Assembly (NCBI RefSeq): GCF_003569005.1
Contig: NZ_BCUR01000001.1
Coordinates: forward strand, 1,059,893 to 1,123,892
Origin: Vibrio superstes
GTDB lineage: Bacteria > Pseudomonadota > Gammaproteobacteria > Enterobacterales > Vibrionaceae
Length of the DNA: 64,000 nucleotides
Reading direction: 5' to 3'
The notes under the pieces are model-generated. The model saw nothing but the letters and a program-made list of their open reading frames with translations. It was not told the DNA's origin and made no database searches. The position numbers were made by a program, and so were the translations under genes. This document shows, piece after piece, positions 9,016 through 17,511 of the stretch (position 1 is the first letter of the stretch; each line of letters starts with the position of its first letter).

Positions 9016-9031
9016 TTACCCGTTTCTCGAG
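9016..9031. repeat. 16-bp target-site duplication, right copy
   Basis: Identical to 7258-7273. The adjoining host codons read WARETG before the element and RETGKQ after it, as expected for a duplicated target. Confidence 0.85.
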
Positions 9032-9263
9032 CCCACGCTCCTAAGTTGCCACTTGGCTGTCTATCCCGAGCTGAGGTATAGGCCTTGTTCTGAGCAAGCA
9101 AGCCCGCTTGTACGCTCACTCCATCCATGCGTGAAAATGCAATCAATTCCCCATGGGTATCGCAGATACAGACGGCAATGGCTGCGTCTCTTTGTATGGC
9201 GACCTGCTCAGCCTTGTTAAGCAGTTCATGCGCTATTTTGTGGTTTAACATGCGCTGCTCCTT

Positions 9264-10241
9264 CTATGGGATCTCGTTGCCTAAGCTCTTTTCGAGCAGG
9301 GTGAACCATTGGCCATGAGTCAGCTTCACTTGATTGACCTGTGCACACGCCTTGATTCTATCCAAGTTTGTTGTGCCGATTACAGGCTGAATGTTGGCTG
9401 GATGGCGCGTTAGAAACGCAAGAACTATCGCTTCACTGCTTACACCGTGCTCTTCGGCAAGTTGTGCAACATATTGGGCAGTACTGCGCACAACAGCACA
9501 GTCATCATTAAGGCCTACATTGCTGAATTTCCCTTGAGCTAAAGAACCCCACGATTGCAACTGAATACCATTGGCTTGGCAGTATTCAATGGTTCCAGTA
9601 TCAAAATCAGAATGCTGACCTTGGTGGTTCTGAGCCATGATGCCACCTTGTACAAAATCCAGTTTTGCGAGGCTCATTTCCAGTTGGTTGATCACCAAGG
9701 GTTGATCTAGCGCGGATTGAAGATAGCGCATCTGATGCTGGTTCATGTTGGAAACGCCAAAGTGTTTCACTTTGCCTGATTGATGCAGCTGAGCAAAGGC
9801 TTGAGCCACTTCGTCGGTTTCCATTAATGGATCAGGACGGTGAAGTAGCAAGGTATCTAAGTATTCAGTGTTAAGGCGGCGCAGGATATTCTCTACCGAT
9901 TCCAAGATCCATTGTGATGAGAAGTCATAGCGCTTGGCAGCATCTTGGTCTGCAAAGCGAATGCCACACTTTGACTGAAGATAGAGAGAGTCCCGCAGAC
10001 TAGGGTCTTGTTTGAGTGCCCCGCCAAAGGCTTGCTCTGCTTTACCAAAGGTATAAATATCAGCGTGGTCAAATAAGTTAATGCCACTTTCAAGGGCAGT
10101 ATCAATGATGGTGCGAGTTTGAGTCACATCGCTTGAGCTTACTGGTGCATTGTTCCATCCACCACCCAATCCCATGCAGCCATAAGATAGTTGACTGACG
10201 TTAGGGAGGTAGGTAGCAAGTGGCAGGACTTTATTGTTCAT
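9264..10241 (-). CDS. aldo/keto reductase, YdhF type
   Basis: 325-residue NADPH-dependent aldo-keto reductase. The catalytic region GINLFDHADIYTFGKAEQ contains Asp58 and Tyr63. KCGIRF follows with the expected active-site lysine, and GTTN near residue 290 is the NADP phosphate-binding loop. The order and length match the YdhF subgroup. The physiological substrate is unknown. It is the first gene of a minus-strand group and diverges from the LysR gene, which is the obvious candidate regulator. Confidence 0.88.
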   Translation of the reverse strand: MNNKVLPLATYLPNVSQLSYGCMGLGGGWNNAPVSSSDVTQTRTIIDTALESGINLFDHADIYTFGKAEQAFGGALKQDPSLRDSLYLQSKCGIRFADQDAAKRYDFSSQWILESVENILRRLNTEYLDTLLLHRPDPLMETDEVAQAFAQLHQSGKVKHFGVSNMNQHQMRYLQSALDQPLVINQLEMSLAKLDFVQGGIMAQNHQGQHSDFDTGTIEYCQANGIQLQSWGSLAQGKFSNVGLNDDCAVVRSTAQYVAQLAEEHGVSSEAIVLAFLTRHPANIQPVIGTTNLDRIKACAQVNQVKLTHGQWFTLLEKSLGNEIP

Positions 10242-10332
10242 TGTTCGCTCTTCTAGTCGTTATTATCTGATGGATACATTCTATTGTTCGTAGTGAAAAT
10301 GATAAGAGCTTATTTACGAACTCATTGTTCGT
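10240..10332. promoter_or_regulatory. three ATTGTTCG repeats between AKR and LysR genes
   Basis: ATTGTTCGC at 10240-10248, ATTGTTCGT at 10283-10291 and ATTGTTCGT at 10324-10332. The spacing is 43 and 41 bases, about four helical turns. The first copy covers the start codon of the reductase gene and the last lies 32 bases before the LysR start. A LysR operator set is the simplest reading. Confidence 0.55.
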
Positions 10333-10363
10333 TATAATAAACAATGGAATAGATGGAGGTTGA

Positions 10364-11245
10364 ATGAACGAACATAAGCGAGTGGAGCGTTTGATGCTCT
10401 TTGTTGAGCTAGGAAGGCAACTTAATTTCTCTCGAGCAGCAGAAGTTCTCGGTATTTCAAGAAGCTATCTTTCGGAGCAAATAAAGAAACTAGAGAGTGA
10501 GCTTCAGGCACCACTAGTGATAAGGACAACACGGAGCGTACGTTTAACTCCGGAGGGAGAGCGAGCTTATCAACAAGGGTTAAGCATTCGTAGTGCTGTG
10601 CTTGATCTGGAGAGAAACCTCAATAGTGAACACAATGAGGTTTCAGGACTGCTGCGCCTTACCGCGCCGAAGATGTTTGCGGAATCTATCTTGATGGGGC
10701 TTTGCCGAGCATTTAAACAGCTGCATCCCGAGATAACATTTGAAATCAACTCCAGCTATCAGTCATTCAATCTCAACCAAACGGATATCGATCTAGCGTT
10801 TCGCGCCACTCAATCCCCCCCTGAGGATATGGTGGCCTATCGGCTGTTTGACTATCAGCACTGGCTGGTGGCTTCGCCTAAGTATTTGCAAAGCTTTGGC
10901 GCTGTTGAACGAATTGAAGATCTTGATAAGCACCAATGCTTAACGACCTTACATCAGCGAACTTGGCCGTTGAAAACGACTGAGGTAGAAGTGAGCGGTT
11001 GGATGGCAAGTAATGACAATCGTATGCTTCGAGAGTTTGCATTAAAAGATGAGGGTATTGTGCGTATCGCCAGCTACTTTGTTGAAAACGATGTACACAA
11101 TGGTGTGCTCACTCAGGTGCTAGCAGAAGAAACCTCTGACGCATTTAACTCTTTATATATGGTATATCCGCAACTGATTTATCCTTCGGCTAAATTGAAG
11201 GCATTTGTTGAGTTTGTAAAACTTAACGTCAACACTCGTCAGTGA
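10364..11245 (+). CDS. LysR-family transcriptional regulator
   Basis: 293 residues with the standard layout. The N-terminal winged helix-turn-helix (about 10-65) contains FSRAAEVLGISRSYLSEQIKKLE, and the substrate-binding domain begins near SGLLRLTAPKMF. The group that pairs with short-chain or aldo-keto reductases usually senses a small ligand. Here the divergent partner is the YdhF-like reductase, and repeated ATTGTTCG boxes lie between them. The start follows GGAGGTTGA, a strong ribosome binding site. The 3' end overlaps the prepilin gene's end by 17 bases, convergent. Confidence 0.9.
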   Translation: MNEHKRVERLMLFVELGRQLNFSRAAEVLGISRSYLSEQIKKLESELQAPLVIRTTRSVRLTPEGERAYQQGLSIRSAVLDLERNLNSEHNEVSGLLRLTAPKMFAESILMGLCRAFKQLHPEITFEINSSYQSFNLNQTDIDLAFRATQSPPEDMVAYRLFDYQHWLVASPKYLQSFGAVERIEDLDKHQCLTTLHQRTWPLKTTEVEVSGWMASNDNRMLREFALKDEGIVRIASYFVENDVHNGVLTQVLAEETSDAFNSLYMVYPQLIYPSAKLKAFVEFVKLNVNTRQ

Positions 11246-11756
11246 GGACGGTGATAGTTGGGGGCGCACTATTTCTGTACTGCACCTGACAACCAAAGGT
11301 GCCACTTTTTTGGTCATAATCGTGGCTAAAGAAGATATTTATCTCCTTTAAGGCGCTGCGTTTATCGGTGAATAGCGGTGCGGCATTTCTATTTTTGTTT
11401 GCAGTATCTCTATCCACTGAGTCAATGTCTAGCCAGGCTTGTACTTGATTGTTGAGATCAGGAAAACTCACCTTAGAGTCAATGGTAGGGTAGCCTTCGA
11501 ACAAGAGGACGTTAACGCCATTGAGTGTTATTTTGCTTTCTCCTTGGTCAGTTCCTGCGAGTACAGCTTTGGTATGAACTATCTCGATAGCACTGGTCAT
11601 TGCTGCTGCCGCCTCTCTTAGGCTGGCGATTTTAGTGTCGACGCGATAATCAGAATATTTTACAGAGGCAATGACCCCTAGGATAGCAAGCAATACCAAA
11701 ACGATTACCAGTTCAATTAAGGTAAAACCTTTGTGCCTAAAAGATAATGATTTCAT
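11229..11756 (-). CDS. type IV prepilin-like protein
   Basis: 175 residues with a class-III signal: MKSLSFRHKG followed by FTLIELVIVLVLLAIL. PilD-type peptidase would cut after Gly10 and methylate Phe11, and Glu15 (E5 of the mature protein) is present. A hydrophobic helix is followed by a globular domain ending in two cysteines, CQVQYRNS and DEC, which could form the D-region disulphide. It resembles MSHA-type pilins. It stands alone here, so it is either an orphan minor pilin or supplied to a machine encoded elsewhere. Confidence 0.85.
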   Translation of the reverse strand: MKSLSFRHKGFTLIELVIVLVLLAILGVIASVKYSDYRVDTKIASLREAAAAMTSAIEIVHTKAVLAGTDQGESKITLNGVNVLLFEGYPTIDSKVSFPDLNNQVQAWLDIDSVDRDTANKNRNAAPLFTDKRSALKEINIFFSHDYDQKSGTFGCQVQYRNSAPPTITVLTDEC

Positions 11757-11837
11757 GCTATTTACTACGACTTGTCTCGAATAAACCTTACCAAAGGCTG
11801 TAGAATACTACCACTCAATCCGTATGTCATCCTATAT

Positions 11838-11856
11838 ACATTTACAGTGTAAATGT
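11838..11856. promoter_or_regulatory. palindrome upstream of TetR gene
   Basis: ACATTTAC-AGT-GTAAATGT, perfect 8-base arms, 94 bases before the TetR start. This is a typical size for a TetR-family operator, so autoregulation is likely. Confidence 0.5.
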
Positions 11857-11949
11857 TAGGTAAAATTGGGATGATGGTAATTCGTGTAGAGTACGAATAT
11901 GTGATAGAGTCGTGAGCATCATACTTGATAGGTATTAGACGGGATTATT

Positions 11950-12426
11950 ATGGCAAGAATTACCCAGAAGCAAAAAGAAGAAAACCTAGCTAAATATAAC
12001 GCACTGATTGTAAAGGTCTTCCTTGCAGAAGGTTGGGAAAGCGTTACCTATGACCGACTAGCAAAAGAGACTGGTCTAAGAAAGAGTACCTTGCAGGGAT
12101 ATTACCCTTCAAATCGTGAGTTTGCGATGGCATTGCAAGGCAAGATTCTACCTATCATCATGTCCTGTCTTGATTTCTCATCGCGAGAAGCATTCATTCA
12201 ATCTTGGGAGCAAGCGTTAACGGAGAGAGAGTTCTCTATGGTCATTCGCATGTTTGTAGCCAATGCTGCTAAAACAGAGTCCAATCCGTCTACCCAAAGA
12301 GGCGTGTTAAAGCTTATTGAAATTGTTTCGGAGCATCTGCCGAGTGAGGACGCTCGTGAGATCATTGACTTGGTCATGGGAAGGTCAGTTATGGCGCTGT
12401 TGTTTGATACAAAGTGTGACGCTTAA
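11950..12426 (+). CDS. TetR/AcrR-family transcriptional regulator
   Basis: 158 residues, short for the family. The N-terminal helix-turn-helix is clear: VTYDRLAKETGLRKSTLQGYYPSN at about 34-57. The C-terminal ligand domain is all-helical with no recognisable signature. Upstream lies a perfect palindrome that could be its operator. It is followed by codB in the same orientation after 219 bases, but codB has its own PurR box, so a regulatory link is not implied. Confidence 0.82.
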   Translation: MARITQKQKEENLAKYNALIVKVFLAEGWESVTYDRLAKETGLRKSTLQGYYPSNREFAMALQGKILPIIMSCLDFSSREAFIQSWEQALTEREFSMVIRMFVANAAKTESNPSTQRGVLKLIEIVSEHLPSEDAREIIDLVMGRSVMALLFDTKCDA

Positions 12427-12523
12427 GTCTTGGAAAGCGCAATTCGTTGGCTACGGAAAATAATATAATTTTTTATATTTTGTAACCCGTTGTTTATTAA
12501 TGCATTTAGATTGATTAACTTTA

Positions 12524-12539
12524 AAGCAAACGTTTGGTT
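12524..12539 (+). promoter_or_regulatory. PurR box upstream of codBA
   Basis: AAGCAAACGTTTGGTT agrees with the PurR consensus (ACGCAAACGTTTGCGT) at 12 of 16 positions, including the central CG. It lies 107 bases before codB. In Escherichia coli codBA is repressed by PurR, so the same control is likely here. Confidence 0.7.
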
Positions 12540-12559
12540 AGGCATAAATGCATTGACTC

Positions 12560-12575
12560 TGTGATTTATATCAAC
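12560..12575 (+). promoter_or_regulatory. CRP/FNR-type site upstream of codBA
   Basis: TGTGATTTATATCAAC. It reads as a CRP site with a weaker right half, or as an FNR site (GTGAT-N4-ATCAA, nine of ten bases). I cannot decide which from the sequence. Confidence 0.4.
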
Positions 12576-12645
12576 ATAATACCGCCCGTTTGCGTGAAAA
12601 TCGCGCACACATAATCTTTTTTGAATGTGTAGTACGGAGAGTAAA

Positions 12646-13884
12646 ATGGCGGGCGACAATAACTATAGTCTTGGGCCGGTTCCAGCCGAGGCAAGAAAAG
12701 GTATGGCATCATTAACCATGGTGATGTTAGGACTGACTTTCTTCTCGGCTAGTATGTGGACTGGTGGTTCACTGGGCACTGGGCTTAACTTCAACGACTT
12801 CTTCCTCGCTGTTCTCATCGGTAACCTTATCCTAGGTATTTACACTTCTTTTCTTGGCTACATCGGTGCTTCCACCGGACTCTCTACTCACTTATTAGCG
12901 CGTTTCTCTTTTGGTACTAAAGGCTCTTGGCTTCCGTCAGCACTGTTGGGTGGTACTCAAGTAGGTTGGTTTGGGGTTGGTGTGGCAATGTTTGCTATCC
13001 CAGTGCAAAAAGCGACAGGCATTGATACCAACGTTCTTATCGTCATCTCTGGTTTACTGATGACAGGTACCGTTTACTTCGGTATTAAAGCCTTGATGGT
13101 GCTCTCTGCCATTGCTGTTCCTGCGATTGCCGTGCTAGGTGGTTATTCAGTATTAACCGCTGTGGACAGTGTTGGCGGTCTTGACCAGCTACAACTTATC
13201 CAGCCTGAAACCCCTATCGATTTCTCAGTTGCTTTGGCTATGGTGGTCGGTTCGTTTATTAGCGCTGGTACCTTAACTGCTGATTTTGTCCGTTTTGGCA
13301 AGAAAGCATCGGGTGCGGTTGTTATTACTATGGTTGCATTCTTTATCGGTAACTCGCTTATGTTTATCTTTGGTGCGGCGGGCGCTGCAGCAACGGGTCA
13401 AGCGGATATCTCTGATGTGATGATGGCGCAAGGCTTATTGCTTCCTGCGATTATCGTGTTGGGCTTGAACATCTGGACCACCAATGAAAATGCGCTGTAT
13501 GCATCAGGTCTTGGTTTCTCAAACATTACTGGTCGCTCAAGCACCATGCTGTCAATTATCAATGGCTTGGTCGGCACCATCTTCGCGCTGTGGTTGTACA
13601 ACAACTTTGTTGGTTGGCTGACTTTCTTGTCACTGGCAATCCCGCCAATCGGTGGCGTTATCATTGCTGACTTCATGATGAATAAAAAACGCTATAAAGA
13701 CTTCGCTAAAGCAGAGTTTGTTGCGGTAAACTGGGCAGCAATTATTGCGATGGCAGTCGGTGTAGCATCAGGTAAATTTATCCCAGGTATCGTGCCATTG
13801 AATGCGGTATTGGGCGGAGCGATTTGTTACTTGATTCTTAACCCGTTGCTTAATAAAAAATCCCTGACGGAACAAACGGCTTAA
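12646..13884 (+). CDS. codB: cytosine permease
   Basis: 412-residue nucleobase:cation symporter-1 with about twelve membrane helices. N-terminal landmarks are YSLGPVPAEARKGMAS and MWTGGSLGTGLNF, and the internal TLTADFVRFGK and NIWTTNENALYASGLGF are typical of CodB. It imports cytosine with protons across the inner membrane. The ATG at 12646 follows CGGAGAG. codA begins nine bases after the stop, so the pair forms one operon. The promoter region carries PurR and CRP/FNR-like sites. Confidence 0.93.
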   Translation: MAGDNNYSLGPVPAEARKGMASLTMVMLGLTFFSASMWTGGSLGTGLNFNDFFLAVLIGNLILGIYTSFLGYIGASTGLSTHLLARFSFGTKGSWLPSALLGGTQVGWFGVGVAMFAIPVQKATGIDTNVLIVISGLLMTGTVYFGIKALMVLSAIAVPAIAVLGGYSVLTAVDSVGGLDQLQLIQPETPIDFSVALAMVVGSFISAGTLTADFVRFGKKASGAVVITMVAFFIGNSLMFIFGAAGAAATGQADISDVMMAQGLLLPAIIVLGLNIWTTNENALYASGLGFSNITGRSSTMLSIINGLVGTIFALWLYNNFVGWLTFLSLAIPPIGGVIIADFMMNKKRYKDFAKAEFVAVNWAAIIAMAVGVASGKFIPGIVPLNAVLGGAICYLILNPLLNKKSLTEQTA

Positions 13885-13893
13885 AGGTAATTT

Positions 13894-15171
13894 ATGAGCT
13901 CATTATTAATCAATAATGCACGACTTCCAGGAAAAGTAGGCCTTCAGCAAATCCTGATTGAAGATGGTAAGTTTGCACGTATTGTGAATGCTACCTCAAT
14001 TGTAGACTTTGCGGGTAAAACTCTGGATGCCGAGGGTGGTATTGCAGTTGCTCCTTTTTGTGAACCCCATATCCATTTAGACGCAACTCAAACGGCGGGT
14101 GAGCCAAGCTGGAATATCTCTGGCACCTTGTTTGAAGGTATCGAGCGTTGGGCAGAGCGAAAGCAAACCCTAACCATGGAAGATGTGAAGTCTCGTGCTA
14201 AGCAGACCTTAAAATGGCAGATTGCTAACGGCATTCAACACGTACGTACACACGTTGATGTTTCAGACCCGACACTGCTCGCTCTACGCGCTCTGGTAGA
14301 AGTGCGTGACGAAATGAAGGAGTGGGTGGACATTCAGATAGTCGCCTTTCCTCAGGAGGGAATCCTTTCTTACCCAAATGGTAAGGAGCTACTTGAGGAA
14401 GCAGTGCAACTTGGCGCAGATGTCATAGGTGCGATTCCACACTTTGAGTTTACCCGTGAGTACGGTGTTGAGTCACTGCATTACATCTTTGAGTTGGCTC
14501 GTAAGTACGACTGCTTGATTGATGTGCATTGTGATGAGATTGATGATGAGCAATCGCGCTTTGTCGAAACTCTGGCAGCGCTTGCTCATAAATATGAAAT
14601 GGGCGATAAGGTTACTGCTAGCCATACCACTGCGATGGGTTCGTACAACGGTGCGTATGCGTCTCGCTTGTTCCGCTTATTGAAGATGTCTGGCATTAGT
14701 TTTGTGGCTAACCCGCTAGTCAACACTCACTTACAAGGTCGCTTCGATGACTATCCTAAGCGCCGTGGTGTAACTCGTGTGAAGGAGATGCTTGAAGCAA
14801 ACATCAACGTTTGTTTCGGTCACGATGATGTGTTTGACCCATGGTACCCGTTGGGCACTGCGAATATGCTTCAAGTACTGCATATGGGACTGCATGTTAC
14901 GCAGGTAATGGGCTACGACCAAATTAACAACTCACTTGATTTGATCAGCTCGAATTCAGCTAAGGCATTAAATATTCAAGAACATTACGGTATTGAAGAA
15001 GGCAAACCAGGCAGCCTTCTTATCTTGCCGGCTGAAAATGGTTTCGACGCGGTTCGTCGTCAGGTACCAGTGCGCTACTCTGTACGTCATGGTCAAGTTA
15101 TTGCTGAGACACAGCCTGCACAAACGTCAATTCACCTAGACAAAGAAGAAGCGGTAACGTTTAAGCGTTAA
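13894..15171 (+). CDS. codA: cytosine deaminase
   Basis: 425-residue amidohydrolase that turns cytosine into uracil and ammonia. Metal ligands are visible: His59 and His61 in EPHIHLD, His and Glu in [11 protein letters not shown], and Asp in [21 protein letters not shown] is the other CodA signature. It forms an operon with codB. The C-terminal 37 codons are repeated, with many synonymous changes, about 1.1 kb downstream, so this 3' end may have been acquired by recombination. Confidence 0.94.
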   Translation: MSSLLINNARLPGKVGLQQILIEDGKFARIVNATSIVDFAGKTLDAEGGIAVAPFCEPHIHLDATQTAGEPSWNISGTLFEGIERWAERKQTLTMEDVKSRAKQTLKWQIANGIQHVRTHVDVSDPTLLALRALVEVRDEMKEWVDIQIVAFPQEGILSYPNGKELLEEAVQLGADVIGAIPHFEFTREYGVESLHYIFELARKYDCLIDVHCDEIDDEQSRFVETLAALAHKYEMGDKVTASHTTAMGSYNGAYASRLFRLLKMSGISFVANPLVNTHLQGRFDDYPKRRGVTRVKEMLEANINVCFGHDDVFDPWYPLGTANMLQVLHMGLHVTQVMGYDQINNSLDLISSNSAKALNIQEHYGIEEGKPGSLLILPAENGFDAVRRQVPVRYSVRHGQVIAETQPAQTSIHLDKEEAVTFKR

Positions 15172-15195
15172 TCATTAATTCTTGAGTTAAAAGCC

Positions 15196-15223
15196 AAATC
15201 CCTCGATTTATCGGGGGATTTTT
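15196..15223 (+). terminator. terminator after codA
   Basis: AAATCCCTCGA / TCGGGGGATTT around TTTA, with one G-T wobble, running into a T-run. Confidence 0.85.
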
Positions 15224-15657
15224 ACATTCCACTGTAGTCTACTCCGTTTAGCCCCTAAATGAGTCAGCAGTAACCTTTCCCAAATCTGAGAATGCTGTTT
15301 TTTCAATACTTGAACTAATGGCAAACACATGACAAAAAACACCCCGCTTTTTAGCTATTAGACAGAAAATAGGGTGTTATAGTTTATTGAGGGATAAACA
15401 AAAAGCATGTGAAAAATGACTGACTTTCAATCACGGCTACGCACAAACATGTTGCTCAATTACTTCTTAGCTATTGAATAGGAAGCTATATGTGCTTGCA
15501 CGGTTTGCAACTGAAAAATCAGTCCCATTCTATTATGTGTATATATTTCAGTTGGTTAGGTGGAACACTTGGGATATGCTGAAAGTATGAATTCGTGCCT
15601 GTACGATATTAAAATGTTAGCTGTATTCATCAAAATCACGCATACATGGAGAGTAAA
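15224..15657. other. intergenic region, AT-rich
   Basis: About 430 bases with no convincing gene. A loose dyad AACACCC / GGGTGTT spans about 15340-15380. The last 30 bases before the acetyltransferase start (AAAATCACGCATACA then GGAGAGTAAAATG) resemble the codB leader, including an identical GGAGAGTAAAATG, which may be a trace of a second cod locus. Confidence 0.4.
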
Positions 15658-16248
15658 ATGTGGTTCAAAGATATAGAGTTAGAGTCGAAAAATATAAAAC
15701 TTGTGCCTTTAAGAATGGATCACAAAGATGCATTGGTGGAAGCTGCATCTGACGGTGAGCTTTGGAAATTATGGTTCACATTTGTACCAAATAACGAAAG
15801 TGTTACTGATTACATTGCGACAGCTTTAGAACAGAAAGCCAAGGGTTTAGCTTTGCCTTTTGTTGTCATCGAAAAATCAAGCGGTAAGGTTATTGGCTCA
15901 ACTCGCTTTTGCAATGCAGATCCAATAAATCAACGAGTAGAAATTGGTTACACTTGGTATAGCAAAAGTTATCAAAAAACATCATGTAATACAGAGTGTA
16001 AGTTACTTCTTCTAACTCACGCTTTTGAAAGCCTCAATGCTATTGCAGTTGAATTTCGGACAAGTTGGCATAATCAAGCTTCGAGGTCTGCTATTGCTCG
16101 TTTGGGTGCAAAGCAAGATGGAGTGCTTCGAAATCATCAGAAAATGCCTAATGGTGGTTATCGAGATACAGTGGTGTTCTCAATCATCAATATTGAATGG
16201 CTTTCGGTCAAAGAGAGCTTAGAGTTTAAGTTGTCAACATACAGCTAA
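15658..16248 (+). CDS. GNAT-family N-acetyltransferase
   Basis: 196 residues of the RimJ/RimL-type acetyltransferase fold. [17 protein letters not shown] opens it, [17 protein letters not shown] forms the central strands, and [18 protein letters not shown] is the RimL-like acetyl-CoA end motif. The substrate is unknown. The ATG at 15658 sits seven bases after GGAG; another ATG lies 12 bases upstream. The gene lies between two copies of the codA 3' end and is followed by a hairpin resembling an integron attC, so it may be transferred cargo. Confidence 0.85.
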   Translation: MWFKDIELESKNIKLVPLRMDHKDALVEAASDGELWKLWFTFVPNNESVTDYIATALEQKAKGLALPFVVIEKSSGKVIGSTRFCNADPINQRVEIGYTWYSKSYQKTSCNTECKLLLLTHAFESLNAIAVEFRTSWHNQASRSAIARLGAKQDGVLRNHQKMPNGGYRDTVVFSIINIEWLSVKESLEFKLSTYS

Positions 16249-16325
16249 CAGACCCTAGCAACGCTTGCTGTTTTCGCTTCGCTCAAGTTTGGTACGCGTT
16301 GCTCCGCCAAGTGCCAGTTCGTTAT
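16246..16325 (+). repeat. possible attC-like hairpin after the acetyltransferase gene
   Basis: It starts at the stop codon (TAACAGA) and contains AGCAACGC at 16257 and GCGTTGCT at 16296, a perfect 8-base inverted repeat with 31 bases between. Vibrio superintegron attC sites have the same CAACGC...GCGTTG inner arms. The outer boxes are not convincing and the right arm overlaps the codA remnant. Confidence 0.3.
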
Positions 16326-16418
16326 TCTGTTCGTCATGGACGAGTTATTGCGCAAACTCAGCCCGCGCAAACCTCCATCCATTTGGATGAAGAAGAAACG
16401 GTGACATTCAAACGCTAA
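16296..16418 (+). pseudogene. second copy of the codA 3' end
   Basis: In frame it reads [12 protein letters not shown], then ends TFKR and a stop. From RQV onward 33 of 37 residues equal the intact CodA C-terminus (15061-15168). Most nucleotide differences are at third codon positions, so this copy evolved as part of a working codA in another lineage rather than as a recent duplicate. It has its own terminator. It could be the original codA tail displaced by an insertion, or the remains of a second cod operon. Confidence 0.85.
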
Positions 16419-16424
16419 ACGCAA

Positions 16425-16448
16425 AGCCCCTCTACTTTAAGAGGGGCT
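16425..16448. terminator. terminator after codA remnant
   Basis: AGCCCCTCT / AGAGGGGCT around ACTTTA. It separates the remnant from the convergent outer-membrane gene. Confidence 0.75.
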
Positions 16449-16484
16449 ATTTCCTATCTACTTGCATCTTCCGATGTTTAAGTT

Positions 16485-17126
16485 TTAAAACTTATAGGCA
16501 ATACCACCATAAACCGTACTCATATTCCAAGTTGAACTGGAATCATCATATTTACTATCAATCTCTGTAATGTCACCCTCATAAGCCACTCTAAGTGTCA
16601 GACCTTGGAAGGCATCCATAGGAGAATAATCGAGTCCAATACCGTAATGACCTGCAGGCCCAGTGTCGCCATCGAGGATCATGACATTATCAGACTGCTG
16701 TAAGTCGATTGCGGATACGCCTACCTTTACAAAAGGACGCAAGCCGTTATCGAAGGTGTAGCCAAGGTTTGCCGAAACTGAAAAAGACTTTGGAGAGAAG
16801 ACCTTGGTGCTTATGTTGCTTTGTTGCCCAGAACTAGTATTTGTAAATTTGGCATTCACTTTGCCGTAATCATTATAAGATGCCTCGACCCCAACGATGC
16901 GATTGAAAAAGTAACCGCCATACAGGGTGTAGGACATGCCCTCAGCATCTAAGCTAGCGTTTGTAATGTTAGAGTTATCCTTTGCTAAGTCGGAGACAAA
17001 GCCACCATCATCAAAGCTAGGCTTGCCAACACCCCCGCCGACATACCAACCATTGGTTTCACCAGCAAATGTTGTACCAGAGACAAGAAGAGTGCCCACT
17101 AGGACCGCTATTGTGTTTAGTTTCAT
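16485..17126 (-). CDS. outer-membrane beta-barrel protein
   Basis: 213 residues. A Sec signal MKLNTIAVLVGTLLVSGTTFA is followed by GETNGWYVGGGVG, then alternating aromatic strands typical of 8-stranded OmpA/OmpW-like barrels (YTLYGGYFFNRIVGVEASY, FSVSANLGYTFDNGLRPFV), ending in the C-terminal phenylalanine of YGGIAYKF that the BAM machinery recognises. The ATG at 17126 is chosen because GGGGGGAAT precedes it. Function beyond being a small porin-like barrel is unknown. Confidence 0.82.
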   Translation of the reverse strand: MKLNTIAVLVGTLLVSGTTFAGETNGWYVGGGVGKPSFDDGGFVSDLAKDNSNITNASLDAEGMSYTLYGGYFFNRIVGVEASYNDYGKVNAKFTNTSSGQQSNISTKVFSPKSFSVSANLGYTFDNGLRPFVKVGVSAIDLQQSDNVMILDGDTGPAGHYGIGLDYSPMDAFQGLTLRVAYEGDITEIDSKYDDSSSTWNMSTVYGGIAYKF

Positions 17127-17511
17127 ATTCCCCCCCACGGAGTATTGAAAATCAAAACATGAGGGTAACAAGAAGGTTACTTATTGATACGAATGCAAAC
17201 GAAGTTGTCAAAATTGTTAGCGAGTTTCATTATCATAGAAAGCGTTTGCGTCTTGCCATAACCTCAAGCTTAGTTACCGTGACTGAGCAAGATAAAGATG
17301 TTGGTAATCTATTGAAAAATCTTTCTTTTACTATTCATGGTGATATTAAAAAGTTTTGTTATGCTATTCAAAGCAGGTGAGTAAATAGGGGTTACCAAGG
17401 GCCCATAATCTTATTCATCGACAATGACCCTCGCATTTTCAATGTTAAATTTCGTTATTGATAAAGCGTATTGAAAAACAGAACTCGGATAGCACACATA
17501 AAGGGATTGCC
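17127..17511. other. intergenic region between divergent genes
   Basis: 385 bases, presumably holding the promoters of the barrel gene and of the three-gene set to the right. A seven-C run abuts the barrel start, and GTAAC / GTTAC form a short dyad near 17164. Nothing else is recognisable. Confidence 0.4.

Larger units (their letters stand above)
7089..9251 (-). pseudogene. GlcG/HbpS-family (DUF336) haem-binding protein, split by an insertion sequence
   Basis: The N-terminal part (9251 down to 9016) encodes MLNHKIAHELLNKAEQ through WARETG. The C-terminal part (7257 down to 7089) encodes KQLSYWTDPKITGFMGG to the stop. Removing 7274-9015 and one 16-bp target copy gives 405 bases, an in-frame 134-residue protein of normal length for this family, with the GGLPI and GGVGISG blocks. 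The insertion therefore broke a gene with no other visible decay, which points to a recent event. Its start is 13 bases after the aldo-keto reductase stop, so both were probably one operon. Confidence 0.88.
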
